Positions 8,650 to 17,753 of a stretch of DNA of 64,000 nucleotides are shown piece by piece. Every line of letters begins with the position of its first letter. Within the stretch, counting starts at the first letter, position 1. The stretch comes from UBA5951 sp009936885. GTDB lineage: Bacteria; Pseudomonadota; Alphaproteobacteria; Puniceispirillales; Puniceispirillaceae. A program made the translations under genes and the position numbers. The notes beneath the pieces are model-generated. The model ran no database searches, was not told the origin of the DNA, and saw only the letters and a list, made by a program, of their open reading frames with translations. The DNA lies in NCBI GenBank assembly GCA_937996625.1, contig CALKVA010000019.1, positions 1 through 64,000 on the forward strand. Direction: 5' to 3'.

Positions 8650-11600
8650 CTACACTGATTGAATTAATGTATCGAAAAGTTCACGGGCAGTTGATAAAAT
8701 ACGAGCAGAAGCTTGATAAGCCTGCTGAAGTTCAATGAGTCTCGATGCTTCTGTATCTAAGTTGACCCCTGAATATGAAGCTTCTGCTTCTAAACTAGCG
8801 TCTTTTAATGTCTGAGCTGCTTCTGAAGCGTATTTGCTTGATTGTATTTTTGAACCAAGACCAGCCACTATTGTGCCAAAAATCTCTTGGAATCCCCCTG
8901 TGTTTGCACCATCCGCATCTGATGATTGCCTTGCAATTAAAGATTGTATGTTTCTATTATCTCCAACGCCGTTATTATTAGAAGCTATAAAAAATTGGTC
9001 ATCGTAAGCAGCGATTCCATTCAAATCAATCTTATAACCTGCTGCAGTAGCTTTACCAAATTGGTCAAGTGTCCTTGTAGCGATTGAAGTATTAGTTTCC
9101 GTATCGAAAAATTCTACAATTGTAGCAGTGTCCGAGTCTACAATTCGTCCAACATCATACTGGGTGTCATCGCTCACAATTGTAATGTATTCTTGAAACC
9201 CCTGTGTTTTATAGGTCATTAAAATACCGTCACCAGAATCGTTTGAGCTAACTGTAAATGGCAACTCTGTATACTCATCTAATTGATGAATTAAGTTAAC
9301 AAACTCTGATATGTTTTCAACGCTACTAGCGTCAAAAACAGAAGTACCAAATTGGAAAATATCACTTAAGTTTGATATATCAGGTATTATAACTTCATGG
9401 ACGTCAACTTGGCTTGCCACCCTTACAGTCAATTCTCTTTCCAAATAGGGGGTGGTGTCAGGATTGACATCAAAGCTTGCAGATACTTTTCTTGTTCCGG
9501 TTCCCGACAAAACGATTATAAGGTCTTCATCTGGCAAATCTGTAAGTGTTAATCGCTCACCTATAGAAGAGGTGGATGTAGCGTTAATTGAAACTTTCGA
9601 ATTTGAACCTGTTGGAGAAGTCGTAATAATATTCTTACCATCAACATAAATGTCATAGTCTAATGGATACCCATCAATTACAGAAATTGCGGAGTTGCGT
9701 ATTAAGGGGTAATTTTCATCTTGGTCTTGAATAATTAAAGATTGTGTGCCAGCCCTTACATCAAACCCCAAATTATCATATTGCTTGTGGGATTGTATTT
9801 GCTCTACTAAGTCATCAAGGTCAGACGGAGCATTTTCAAATTTCATTAATAAAGTTGAAGTGCCATTTGAAATTGCAATAGCTTTATTCTCTAAAGTCTC
9901 TAACTCTGATTCAGAAAAACCCTCGAATACCCTTATATCTAATGCTTGTTGCGGGTCTTCCTGTTCTCTAGAGCTATCTCCTGTAACAGTTAAAGCAATT
10001 TCACTGTCTGTTTGGAAATTAATATTTGAACTTAAGAATGTAACGAGCAAGTTCTCTTCGTCTTTCTGAAAGTTTAAGTAATTTTGGGGAACCCATTTCT
10101 TTATAGAATTTTCTTCATCTACAACTGTTCCAGTTAAATCAACATAGTCACCATTAGCGTTAGTCAAGGTTGAATTAATTTCTGTATTAAGATGTTCAAC
10201 CAATTCCTCTATTGAGGATACAGTTCCAGGAATAAAAGTTGAAAACGATTTTAGGGATTGTGAGACGGAAGCAGTTGCAGCTTTGGCAGCTCCATCACCG
10301 TCATCATTGAAAGTAATTAAAATCACATCATCGTTGTCCGGGTCTTCAGATATAGTAAAGTCAAGGCTGCTATATCCGTCAGCTGCCTCAATTAGGGCTA
10401 TCGTCTCAGCTAATGAGGAAGTGCCACCTGAAATTCCAAAGTCGACATCTACTGAATTTGTTCCGTCACTTAAAGTAATTGTTTTTCCAGCATAATAAGC
10501 AATGTCAGCATCGGAAAAACCAGTAAGAGTTTGTACTACAGGAGCGTTGTCTGATGAAGTTTGAGAAATTGAAAGAGTGTCAGAAAATGTTCTGACCTCT
10601 TCAAAATCGCCTAAACCTAGATCAAATATCCCTCCAGCACCATCACTTGCGAGGTCTGCAAAAAAAGTTTCGTCAAAACCTTCCAAGCTCCAGGCTTTTA
10701 ATTTTTCTTTTGTATCTGATATTGTCGTGTCAGTTTCTGAAGCGTTATAGAAATTGTATTCAAGGAATGGTGAATTTGTGTTGGTAATTATACCAAAACG
10801 CTGGGCTGCTTCCAAGTTACCAGTTATTTCGTCAACATCGCTGTCATATCCTGGTATCTTTATATCTGATGCTGACAGACTACCATCATTTGACACTATT
10901 TTTAATTGTCTTATTTCACTGGATATTGTTCCAATGTCTGTATCTTCGTCATAGGATAGCTTCAAGCTTAGAGCATAATTGTGGCCGCCACTGACGGAAA
11001 AGTTACCGGCTGCGTCTCTTGAAATGATATAATCTATATTTTGATATTTGAGGTTTCTCTCAGAATTCAAATCCATCCGTGATAAGTTATTTGCATCAAA
11101 AGAAATTCCGGAATTAATAAAAGCTGATAGTCTATTTTCTTCCCCTCCAGTGATTTCTATTTCACCATTATTTTTGCTAATAACATATTCTTTTTCCTCG
11201 AAAACGATTGTCACGCTGTCCCCATCATCGGGTTCAGATGAGGTTATGAAATTAACCTGATTATTAGCACTATCATAATTCAAAGTTGATAATGAATTAT
11301 CTGGCCCCCCAACCACGCTATAAATTCCATTTTCATTACTAACTTCATATCGAATGTTACTACTTAAAAAAATCGTAGTTTCACCGTCCTCAGGGGGTGT
11401 AAAATCATCTGGGGGGTCTATGCTCTGTTGTTTTAACAGAATGCCAGCGCCGGTGAGGCTCACTACAGGAGCTTTTCCACGAATTTCTGAAGCCATGGCT
11501 ATTGCTATATCATTTTCAGTATTTCCCGGAACTTGACCCTGGTAAATAGTGGCTTCAATCGTTGTATTTATTCCGTCATCAAGGCTCACGCTATATAACG

Positions 11601-13869
11601 AGGTGCTAGCACTAGCCTTTTTACCATCAAAACTTACCTCATTCGTGTCTACACCGTCAAAAAAATCAACATTAAACGATATAACTGTATTACTGTTGTC
11701 GTTAGATATATTTATTAATGGATTTGTAGTGTCAGATTTATAGACACTGGACATACCGAGGTATCCATCTTCAAAGCTGTTATTGAGGTAATCGTCTCTG
11801 TAAACGGCGTTTTTATTGAAACCATTCTCCTCAACGAATAGTTCGGCGTATTGTGAATCGTCAAGTCGGCTGCCAGCTAGATGTCTTCCTTCTTTTGTAA
11901 AAACTTGAATAGATGTGATATCTTCATTCCGGTTAGTTAGAGTTCCATTTATATTTAGACTATTTGCAAAAATTTCGGATTCCTGAGTAAAATTACCATC
12001 AGCTAAAGCAAATGTGAGTTGGTTAGACTTTCCGGATGCATAACCACCAAAATCTTGCAGCGTGTAAGTCAGATTGTCTGCCACCCAACTTTCAACACCG
12101 TCAGTTGTTACAAGGTCGTAGCCATTTGCTTTTATTAAACCAAAGTTAATAAGTTTTGCTATTGCCTCAGCATCTCTAGTTGCGCCTTCTTCAATCAATG
12201 TATCAATTTCAGACGAATCCGTAACGCTGAAAAGATATTTTTTTGTAGAGGTAAGGGTCGAACCATCGTCAGTTTCTTCTTCTGAGGTAACCACTAATGT
12301 CATAGACGCTATGGAAGAAATTTCATCATCAGTTAAAGAATAAGAGAGTTGAGACTGTTGAACTAGGCTTATTAAATCAATATTTGATGTATTAGCAGGG
12401 ATTATAGCTACAGAGCCATTTCTGATAAAATCAGTTGCTCCAATCATTGATAACTGGTTACTAAAATTATCCTCTATAGTAGCGAGGGATTGAGTTTCAT
12501 CTTCTGGAGCAGATAACTCAGCATTCATTTTTGCAACACCCACGTTATTATAATCAGCTGTTATCAGTTGCCTTGATGCTGCTGCAAATTCCTCGGGCCT
12601 GCTTAGTGCAAAGCTTATGTTTGCTGCAGCATTATACGCAGGCTTCACGGTAATTTGGTCTCCCTCTTTGCCTGCCCCAACAAAGCTAACAACAAAGCCA
12701 GAATGACTAACGGTTTCTCTTCCTTGAGCGATGACTTCATTTGCTGAATTGCGAGCAATCCATAAATCTTTTTCTTCCTCATAGGTAAAGGTGAGGGGCT
12801 CATTTATTATTTTTCTAAAATCAGATATTTGAACACTTGCTGAGGTATTTCCCATATTTGTTGGATTTATGCCTGCTTCAATTGAAACAGTATGAAATAT
12901 CTCTTTGCCATCCTTTCCCTCGAGGTCAATCCCGTTCATATGCAGTTCATTCAGGTCTCTACTAAATATATGAGCTAGGTTATCAATAGAGGCTTCAACA
13001 GATTGAATCGTTTGATATGCATTCGATAGACCAAGCAGAGAGCCATTCGTGATTTGTGAAGTAGGCGTATTGGATGCCCCAGGTTCTAATAGGAACGTCA
13101 CTTTATCCGAAATTAAATCAAAACCAAGAACAGTATTATCTTGATTTGTTAGTAAAGCTGGACCTTTGCCACTACTTCCGAGAGTTAAAAGTGCAGACCC
13201 TTTTTGGTCAAGTGTAACGGTTACTTCAGCAAGTTGATTTAACTTATCAACAAGAACATCTCTACTATCTAAAAGAGCATTTGGGGCATTTTTAGTGCTT
13301 GAACCTGATAGCTGACTATTCAAATTGTACAATTCTTTTGAAAGTATGTTTATATCATTAATATCTTGCTGAATTTGGAATTCCAAACCGTCCTTTAAAT
13401 CGCTAGTTAGTTGCGCAAGGTGATTGAAAGTATTTGCCACAGTTTTTCCTCTTTCCACTGCGGCCACACGAGGAGCAAGGTCTGCAGGAGAAGCCGCAAT
13501 TTCTTGGAGTCCATCAAAAAAATTAGCTATCATATTTCCTAGATTGGCATCTCCTGGCAGTAAAATATCCTCAAGTTGCTTAATTGTAGTTAAATATTTC
13601 TGATTTGTTTCTGAGTAAGAAGTGGCACTTCTGGCTTTATTCAAAAGAAATTCATCGAAAGACCGGCGAATATCTGATACGCGAACTCCAAGACCGGTTT
13701 GATTGCTTGTACTAGAAATTCCACCTTGATTTGCAGTAACTTCTTCTAATTCTGCGGAACGACGTTTGTAACCATCAGTATTTATATTGGATATATTTTG
13801 GCCAGTCACCGCAAGAGCTTGTCGGTAAGATTGTAAACCAGATTTGCCAATGTCGATTAAACTTGCCAC
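8650..13869 (-). CDS. flgK: Giant flagellar hook-associated protein 1 (HAP1)
   Basis: Hook-filament junction protein. The N-terminal ~230 residues are classical FlgK (SYRQALAVTGQNISNINTDG, NMIANFFDGLQEIAASP, LLDSRDVLVDKLNQLAEV). The last ~90 residues close the coiled coil (ASLEAEASYSGVNLDTEASR, LIELQQAYQASARILSTA). The total is 1739 aa against roughly 450-650 aa normally, so ~1100 residues are inserted. The insert is Asp/Ser/Thr-rich. Around residues 820-970 there are three degenerate ~50-residue repeats (YEVSNENGIYSVVGG, YVISKNNGEIEITGG, YIISRDAAGNFSVSGG). Further modules nearer the C-terminus look like bacterial surface or flagellin-IN domains, with acidic loops (DPDNDD, DDGDG). The frame is uninterrupted, so this is expansion, not fusion by error. 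flgJ is 3 nt upstream. Confidence 0.93.
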   Translation of the reverse strand: MASLIDIGKSGLQSYRQALAVTGQNISNINTDGYKRRSAELEEVTANQGGISSTSNQTGLGVRVSDIRRSFDEFLLNKARSATSYSETNQKYLTTIKQLEDILLPGDANLGNMIANFFDGLQEIAASPADLAPRVAAVERGKTVANTFNHLAQLTSDLKDGLEFQIQQDINDINILSKELYNLNSQLSGSSTKNAPNALLDSRDVLVDKLNQLAEVTVTLDQKGSALLTLGSSGKGPALLTNQDNTVLGFDLISDKVTFLLEPGASNTPTSQITNGSLLGLSNAYQTIQSVEASIDNLAHIFSRDLNELHMNGIDLEGKDGKEIFHTVSIEAGINPTNMGNTSASVQISDFRKIINEPLTFTYEEEKDLWIARNSANEVIAQGRETVSHSGFVVSFVGAGKEGDQITVKPAYNAAANISFALSRPEEFAAASRQLITADYNNVGVAKMNAELSAPEDETQSLATIEDNFSNQLSMIGATDFIRNGSVAIIPANTSNIDLISLVQQSQLSYSLTDDEISSIASMTLVVTSEEETDDGSTLTSTKKYLFSVTDSSEIDTLIEEGATRDAEAIAKLINFGLIKANGYDLVTTDGVESWVADNLTYTLQDFGGYASGKSNQLTFALADGNFTQESEIFANSLNINGTLTNRNEDITSIQVFTKEGRHLAGSRLDDSQYAELFVEENGFNKNAVYRDDYLNNSFEDGYLGMSSVYKSDTTNPLINISNDNSNTVISFNVDFFDGVDTNEVSFDGKKASASTSLYSVSLDDGINTTIEATIYQGQVPGNTENDIAIAMASEIRGKAPVVSLTGAGILLKQQSIDPPDDFTPPEDGETTIFLSSNIRYEVSNENGIYSVVGGPDNSLSTLNYDSANNQVNFITSSEPDDGDSVTIVFEEKEYVISKNNGEIEITGGEENRLSAFINSGISFDANNLSRMDLNSERNLKYQNIDYIISRDAAGNFSVSGGHNYALSLKLSYDEDTDIGTISSEIRQLKIVSNDGSLSASDIKIPGYDSDVDEITGNLEAAQRFGIITNTNSPFLEYNFYNASETDTTISDTKEKLKAWSLEGFDETFFADLASDGAGGIFDLGLGDFEEVRTFSDTLSISQTSSDNAPVVQTLTGFSDADIAYYAGKTITLSDGTNSVDVDFGISGGTSSLAETIALIEAADGYSSLDFTISEDPDNDDVILITFNDDGDGAAKAATASVSQSLKSFSTFIPGTVSSIEELVEHLNTEINSTLTNANGDYVDLTGTVVDEENSIKKWVPQNYLNFQKDEENLLVTFLSSNINFQTDSEIALTVTGDSSREQEDPQQALDIRVFEGFSESELETLENKAIAISNGTSTLLMKFENAPSDLDDLVEQIQSHKQYDNLGFDVRAGTQSLIIQDQDENYPLIRNSAISVIDGYPLDYDIYVDGKNIITTSPTGSNSKVSINATSTSSIGERLTLTDLPDEDLIIVLSGTGTRKVSASFDVNPDTTPYLERELTVRVASQVDVHEVIIPDISNLSDIFQFGTSVFDASSVENISEFVNLIHQLDEYTELPFTVSSNDSGDGILMTYKTQGFQEYITIVSDDTQYDVGRIVDSDTATIVEFFDTETNTSIATRTLDQFGKATAAGYKIDLNGIAAYDDQFFIASNNNGVGDNRNIQSLIARQSSDADGANTGGFQEIFGTIVAGLGSKIQSSKYASEAAQTLKDASLEAEASYSGVNLDTEASRLIELQQAYQASARILSTARELFDTLIQSV

Positions 13870-13872
13870 CGA

Positions 13873-14166
13873 CTACTCTCCATCTCGAGAAAACTGCCGA
13901 ACAAGCGCATCCGCGATACCCAGTTTAACGTGTGATGCAATATCTTCTGATGTTTGTGTATCAAGAAGCTCCTCGTATGTGGTGGTTGCAGAACTACCAA
14001 ACAGGTCATCAGCAAGCTTTGTTTCACGTGCCTGCTTTAGTATCTGATTAATAAAAATTGCTTCAAATTGTTCAGCCACTTCACGCAAATCGGCGTTTCT
14101 ATCAGGCTTTTTAGTTAGAGCCTCACTCCGAATTATGTGTTCTGAAGATAAAGAAGGTAATTCCAT
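13873..14166 (-). CDS. flgJ: Rod-binding protein FlgJ, rod-binding domain only
   Basis: Rod cap or rod-binding protein. The conserved core reads LREVAEQFEAIFINQILKQA, followed by the TTYEELLDTQTSEDIAS region and GIADALVRQ. At 97 aa it has only the N-terminal domain; the C-terminal peptidoglycan hydrolase domain of enterobacterial FlgJ is absent. That is the usual state in many alphaproteobacteria, so the muramidase must be a separate gene outside this window. It sits between flgI (26 nt) and flgK (3 nt). Confidence 0.9.
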   Translation of the reverse strand: MELPSLSSEHIIRSEALTKKPDRNADLREVAEQFEAIFINQILKQARETKLADDLFGSSATTTYEELLDTQTSEDIASHVKLGIADALVRQFSRDGE

Positions 14167-14192
14167 TATTTTCTCTTCTTTCTCTATCGCAA

Positions 14193-15332
14193 TTATATTA
14201 CTACTATTTCGGCGCGGAGCGCACCTGCTTGACGCAGCGCATCCAAGATAGAGACAAGGTCTGCTGCAGAAGCGCCAACATTATTTACTGCATCTACGAT
14301 GTCAGAAAGCTCAACACCTGTGTCAAAAACGAAGGCGCGCGCAGTCTCTGCCTCAAATCCAAGATCGGAATCTGGTGTTTGAACTGCCTGGCCGCCAGCA
14401 ACAATTGCATTTTGTCCATTAGCTACGATGTTCTGTTGTTGGGTGGTTTTCATGTCCTCCTTTACTCGTACTGTTAAAGATCCGTGTGTCACAACTGCTG
14501 GTGTTACGCGAACATCACCACCGATAACTATTGTTCCAGTACGCGCATTAACAACAACTTTTGCCGCGGGACTTGCGGGTTGGACTTCAACATTTTCAAG
14601 AAGGCTCATGAACGTAACCTTCTGAGCTTTATCAATTGGAGCTCTGACTTTTATTGAAGATGAATCTAGAGGCACGGATACCTCTGGCCCAAATACATCA
14701 TTGATAGCTTCTGATACTCTGCTTGCCGTGCTGAAATCTGACTGGTTTAGATTAAGAACTAATACATCGCTGTTCAGAAAGGGGGACTCCACCATTTTTT
14801 CAACAGTTGCACCTTTTGGAATTCGTCCAACTGTTGGTATATTAACGATGATTGAAGAGCCATCTCCTCCTTCAACTCCGAGGCCTCCTACTACAAGGTT
14901 ACCTTGTGCAATCGCATATGTATCTCCGTCAGCACCTTTGAGAGGAGTCATAAGAAGCGTGCCACCGCGCAATGATTTTGCCGCGCCCAAAGTTGAAACA
15001 GTAATATCAATTGCTTGACCAGGCTTTGAAAAAGCTGGAAGTTCAGCAGTTACCATGACGGCTGCTGCATTTTTTCCAGATAGGCCAGATGTGTTTGTTA
15101 CCAATCCAAATTGGGAGACCATTGCCTGCATGGACTGCAGAAGCAAACCCGAATTTCCATCGCCAGAACCTGCAAGTCCGACAACAATACCGTATCCAAC
15201 GAGAGGGTTATCTCTTATGCCGCTTATGGATGTTAAATCTTTAAGCCTGTCCGCATTAGCATGGGATATCAACCCAACTATAAAACATAGTGTGCCACTA
15301 ATGTTAAGGAATCTTTTAATTAGGTTGCTCAT
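14193..15332 (-). CDS. flgI: Flagellar P-ring protein
   Basis: Forms the periplasmic P ring (rod bushing). It has an N-terminal signal peptide ending near SHANA, followed by the canonical RLKDLTSISGIRDNPLVGYG and GLAGSGDG. NARTGTIVIGGDVRVTPAVV lies mid-protein and LVSILDALRQAGALRAEIVVI at the end. The 379-aa length is standard. FlgA, encoded at 26211-26939, is the expected periplasmic chaperone for its polymerisation. Confidence 0.97.
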   Translation of the reverse strand: MSNLIKRFLNISGTLCFIVGLISHANADRLKDLTSISGIRDNPLVGYGIVVGLAGSGDGNSGLLLQSMQAMVSQFGLVTNTSGLSGKNAAAVMVTAELPAFSKPGQAIDITVSTLGAAKSLRGGTLLMTPLKGADGDTYAIAQGNLVVGGLGVEGGDGSSIIVNIPTVGRIPKGATVEKMVESPFLNSDVLVLNLNQSDFSTASRVSEAINDVFGPEVSVPLDSSSIKVRAPIDKAQKVTFMSLLENVEVQPASPAAKVVVNARTGTIVIGGDVRVTPAVVTHGSLTVRVKEDMKTTQQQNIVANGQNAIVAGGQAVQTPDSDLGFEAETARAFVFDTGVELSDIVDAVNNVGASAADLVSILDALRQAGALRAEIVVI

Positions 15333-15344
15333 GGCTATTTTTCC

Positions 15345-16037
15345 TTAAAAAGGAGAGATTGTTCTCATTGCGTTGCTGAGCCAGCCTTTTCGGCCTGTAT
15401 CAGCAACTTGACCAGCACCAACATAGGTAATTTCGGCATTTGCGATGCGACTAGAATTAACTAAGTTAGAGGCAGAAATATCATTAGGCCGTATTATGCC
15501 AGTCAGACGCACATATTCATCCCCATTATTTAAGTTTAATTTTTTCTGACCAGCAATTTCCATATTTCCATTATTATGCACTCTGACAACAGTGACAGCT
15601 AAAAATCCAGATAATGTATTTGATTGGGCGGCTGCTCCTGAGCCTGAAAAAGACTGTTCAGTTCCGCTTGTTAATGAACCTGCTTCGCTAAATCCTCCTG
15701 TTACGATATTAGGAAGACCGACAGGCATTGTAACATCAAAGGAGTCAGATTTACTGGAGGACGCAGTTTGTGCCTTTGTTGCTGAAAACGACTCAGACAG
15801 GTTGACTGTCAAAATATCGCCAATGACACTTGCCCTTTTATCTGTTGCAAAAAGGCCTCCCTTTGCTTCTGAATAAATTCCGCCTGTTGCATTAGAGGGG
15901 AGGGGAATATCAAGCTCATTTGGATAAATTGGTTCGAATTCCAGAGCTGCCGTATTTTGCATATGGGTACTACATCCGGAAAGATAAGTGACACAAAAAG
16001 TTGCCAAAACAATCGTAGAAAAAATTGAGTGCATCAT
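15345..16037 (-). CDS. flgH: Flagellar L-ring lipoprotein
   Basis: Outer-membrane L ring of the basal body. It has a signal peptide with lipobox LSGC near residue 22, the YSEAKGGLFATDKRASVIGD region, LTVNLSESFSATKAQT, and the conserved GNMEIAGQKKLNLNNGDEYV and ILRPNDIS-like segments. At 230 aa it is typical. Two adjacent ATG codons (16037 and 16034) are both possible starts. It follows flgG after 19 nt and precedes flgI by 12 nt. Confidence 0.96.
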   Translation of the reverse strand: MMHSIFSTIVLATFCVTYLSGCSTHMQNTAALEFEPIYPNELDIPLPSNATGGIYSEAKGGLFATDKRASVIGDILTVNLSESFSATKAQTASSSKSDSFDVTMPVGLPNIVTGGFSEAGSLTSGTEQSFSGSGAAAQSNTLSGFLAVTVVRVHNNGNMEIAGQKKLNLNNGDEYVRLTGIIRPNDISASNLVNSSRIANAEITYVGAGQVADTGRKGWLSNAMRTISPF

Positions 16038-16056
16038 TAAATACCTAATTTATCTT

Positions 16057-16845
16057 CTAGAGGTTCTGGGAAAGGAAGCGAAGCATCTCATCAACAGAAG
16101 AAATGGACTTTGAGCTAACTTCATATGCACGTTGTGTTTCAATCATATCCACAAGTTCTTGCACCACATTCACATTTGAAGATTCAAGGGAACCCTGGAC
16201 TAATTTACCAAATCCTTGCTCCTGCGGGTTTGCAATAATCGGTGGACCACTTGCTTGGGTTTCTGCAGCAAAACTCTCTCCAATTGGCTGAAGACCTCTT
16301 GGGTTGGCAAAGTCGGCGAGGGTAAGAACTCCAACTTCTTCAGCAACAACCGCCCCGTCTGCTACGATAGAAACAACCCCATCACTAGATACATTTATTT
16401 GAGAAGCTCCCTCTGGTATTTGAATTTCGGGTTGCACTACATAACCACTTCCAGTTGTTAAGACTCCTTCCGCATTTCTGGAGAAAGCACCATTTCTGGT
16501 ATATCCAATGCGGTCGTCTGGAAGAAGAACTTGGAAGAAACCTGTTCCCTCAATGGCCACATCAAGCGCATTATCTGTAGTAATTAAGCTGCCTTGAGTA
16601 AATAATTTTTGGGTATTTAATACACGTGTTCCTGTGCCGACAGCAAAGGCCGAAGTCAGGTTGGTCTCGGCCGATGTTTGTTCACCAGAATTGCGTCTAA
16701 TCTGATAGAGAAGTGATTCAAAGTTAGCACGGTCCTTTTTGAATCCAGTTGTATTCACGTTTGCTAGATTGTTAGCGATTACCTGCATTCTTGTTTGTTG
16801 GGCGTTGAGGCCGGTTTTGGCAACATGCATTGAGTTGGTAGACAT
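16057..16845 (-). CDS. flgG: Distal rod protein
   Basis: Flagellar distal rod subunit. It starts MSTNSMHVAKTGLNAQQTRM, runs through NNLANVNTTGFKKDRANFE and LDVAIEGTGFFQVLLPD, and ends with QRAYEVSSKSISSVDEML. I place the start at the ATG at 16845, which has AGGAG about 10 nt upstream and gives the family-standard 262 aa. An in-frame ATG 18 nt upstream would add MQEKHE and lacks its own SD. A strong sigma-54 element lies ~40 bp upstream, so flgG-H-I-J-K-L can be transcribed apart from flgB-F. Confidence 0.97.
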   Translation of the reverse strand: MSTNSMHVAKTGLNAQQTRMQVIANNLANVNTTGFKKDRANFESLLYQIRRNSGEQTSAETNLTSAFAVGTGTRVLNTQKLFTQGSLITTDNALDVAIEGTGFFQVLLPDDRIGYTRNGAFSRNAEGVLTTGSGYVVQPEIQIPEGASQINVSSDGVVSIVADGAVVAEEVGVLTLADFANPRGLQPIGESFAAETQASGPPIIANPQEQGFGKLVQGSLESSNVNVVQELVDMIETQRAYEVSSKSISSVDEMLRFLSQNL

Positions 16846-16883
16846 TTCGTGCTTCTCCTGCAAAATAAATTACTATAGGAGAT

Positions 16884-16902
16884 AAGCAATTGTTGTGCCA
16901 AT
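16884..16902 (-). promoter_or_regulatory. Sigma-54 (RpoN) promoter for flgG-H-I-J-K-L
   Basis: The minus strand reads ATTGGCACAACAATTGCTT, matching the RpoN consensus TTGGCAC-N5-TTGCT almost exactly, with GG and GC ten bases apart. Transcription would start near 16874, 29 nt before the flgG ATG. It lies in the 111-bp gap between flgF and flgG, one of the wider gaps within the block. Confidence 0.85.
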
Positions 16903-16956
16903 TAAGTATAAGTAACGGTAAGCTTGAAACTTTTAGATAAAATTAAGATTTTCTTT

Positions 16957-17715
16957 CTAAGAAGGCATTCGCATAAGGCTAGTACCGCCTTGGTCTATTG
17001 CCTCAGCTGATTTTATCATCTTTACATTAACTTCATAACGTCTTTGTTCTTCGATTGACCCTACCAATTCATCAATCATATTTACATTACTTTCTTCAAT
17101 ATAACCTTGAGCAACTCTGGGCTGTTGGTCAGCTGCAGGAATACCGCCATTTTTGGTCCTAATTCTTCCATCGGTAGATTTTGTTAACGGCTCTTCTCCG
17201 CCGAGGGTTAACCCGATAGTACCAACCTGCACAATAGTACCGGGGGGACTATTGAGAGGCTCAATAGAAATATTACCATCTTCAGATATAGTCATTTTTC
17301 TATGAGGTGGAATAACAATGGGATTCAAGTCGTTACCTAAGATAGTCTCATTTGCGGCATTAATTAAAATGTTTTCATTATTAATCTGCATATCACCACG
17401 ACGTGTTAAAAACGGTGAAGTGCCATCTTTCTGGGCTAAGAAAAACCCATCTCCACGAATAGCTAAATCAAGGTTTTGGCCCGTTTGACGTGTTTGACCA
17501 GGTGCAGAAATAAATCCATTTTTTTCATCAATAACTGGGAATGCTCTTGTATAAAGAGTGTCAAACTGTTCAAGATATCCAGAACCGGCGCTACCTACGC
17601 TCATATCCGCTCTAAAACCAGGGGTGTTAGTACTCGAAAGATTTTGAGTTCGAATGGCTTTATTGTCCAATGCGTTATTTATAGATTGGAACGCTGTATA
17701 GATTAACTTATCCAT
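16957..17715 (-). CDS. flgF: Proximal rod protein
   Basis: Flagellar proximal rod subunit of the hook/rod axial family. It begins MDKLIYTAFQSINNALDNKA, then IRTQNLSSTNTPGFRADM, LDLAIRGDGFFLAQKDG and, near the C-terminus, ESNVNMIDELVGSIEEQRRY. At 252 aa it has normal FlgF length. The divergent NLSSTNTPGFRAD in place of NNLANxxTxGF is characteristic of FlgF and separates it from FlgG and FlgE. It lies 38 nt behind flgE. Confidence 0.93.
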   Translation of the reverse strand: MDKLIYTAFQSINNALDNKAIRTQNLSSTNTPGFRADMSVGSAGSGYLEQFDTLYTRAFPVIDEKNGFISAPGQTRQTGQNLDLAIRGDGFFLAQKDGTSPFLTRRGDMQINNENILINAANETILGNDLNPIVIPPHRKMTISEDGNISIEPLNSPPGTIVQVGTIGLTLGGEEPLTKSTDGRIRTKNGGIPAADQQPRVAQGYIEESNVNMIDELVGSIEEQRRYEVNVKMIKSAEAIDQGGTSLMRMPS

Positions 17716-17753
17716 AATAGATCCTCATAGTACCTTATCTTTTAAACCACTAA

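Noticed and set aside
8650..13869. FlgK as an artefactual fusion of two genes
   Set aside because: A single uninterrupted frame joins proper N- and C-terminal FlgK ends, and no internal start or stop with an SD splits it.
15927..15945. tRNA T-arm-like GGTTCGAAT string
   Set aside because: It lies in the flgH coding region with no acceptor or anticodon stem around it. No other tRNA candidate was seen.
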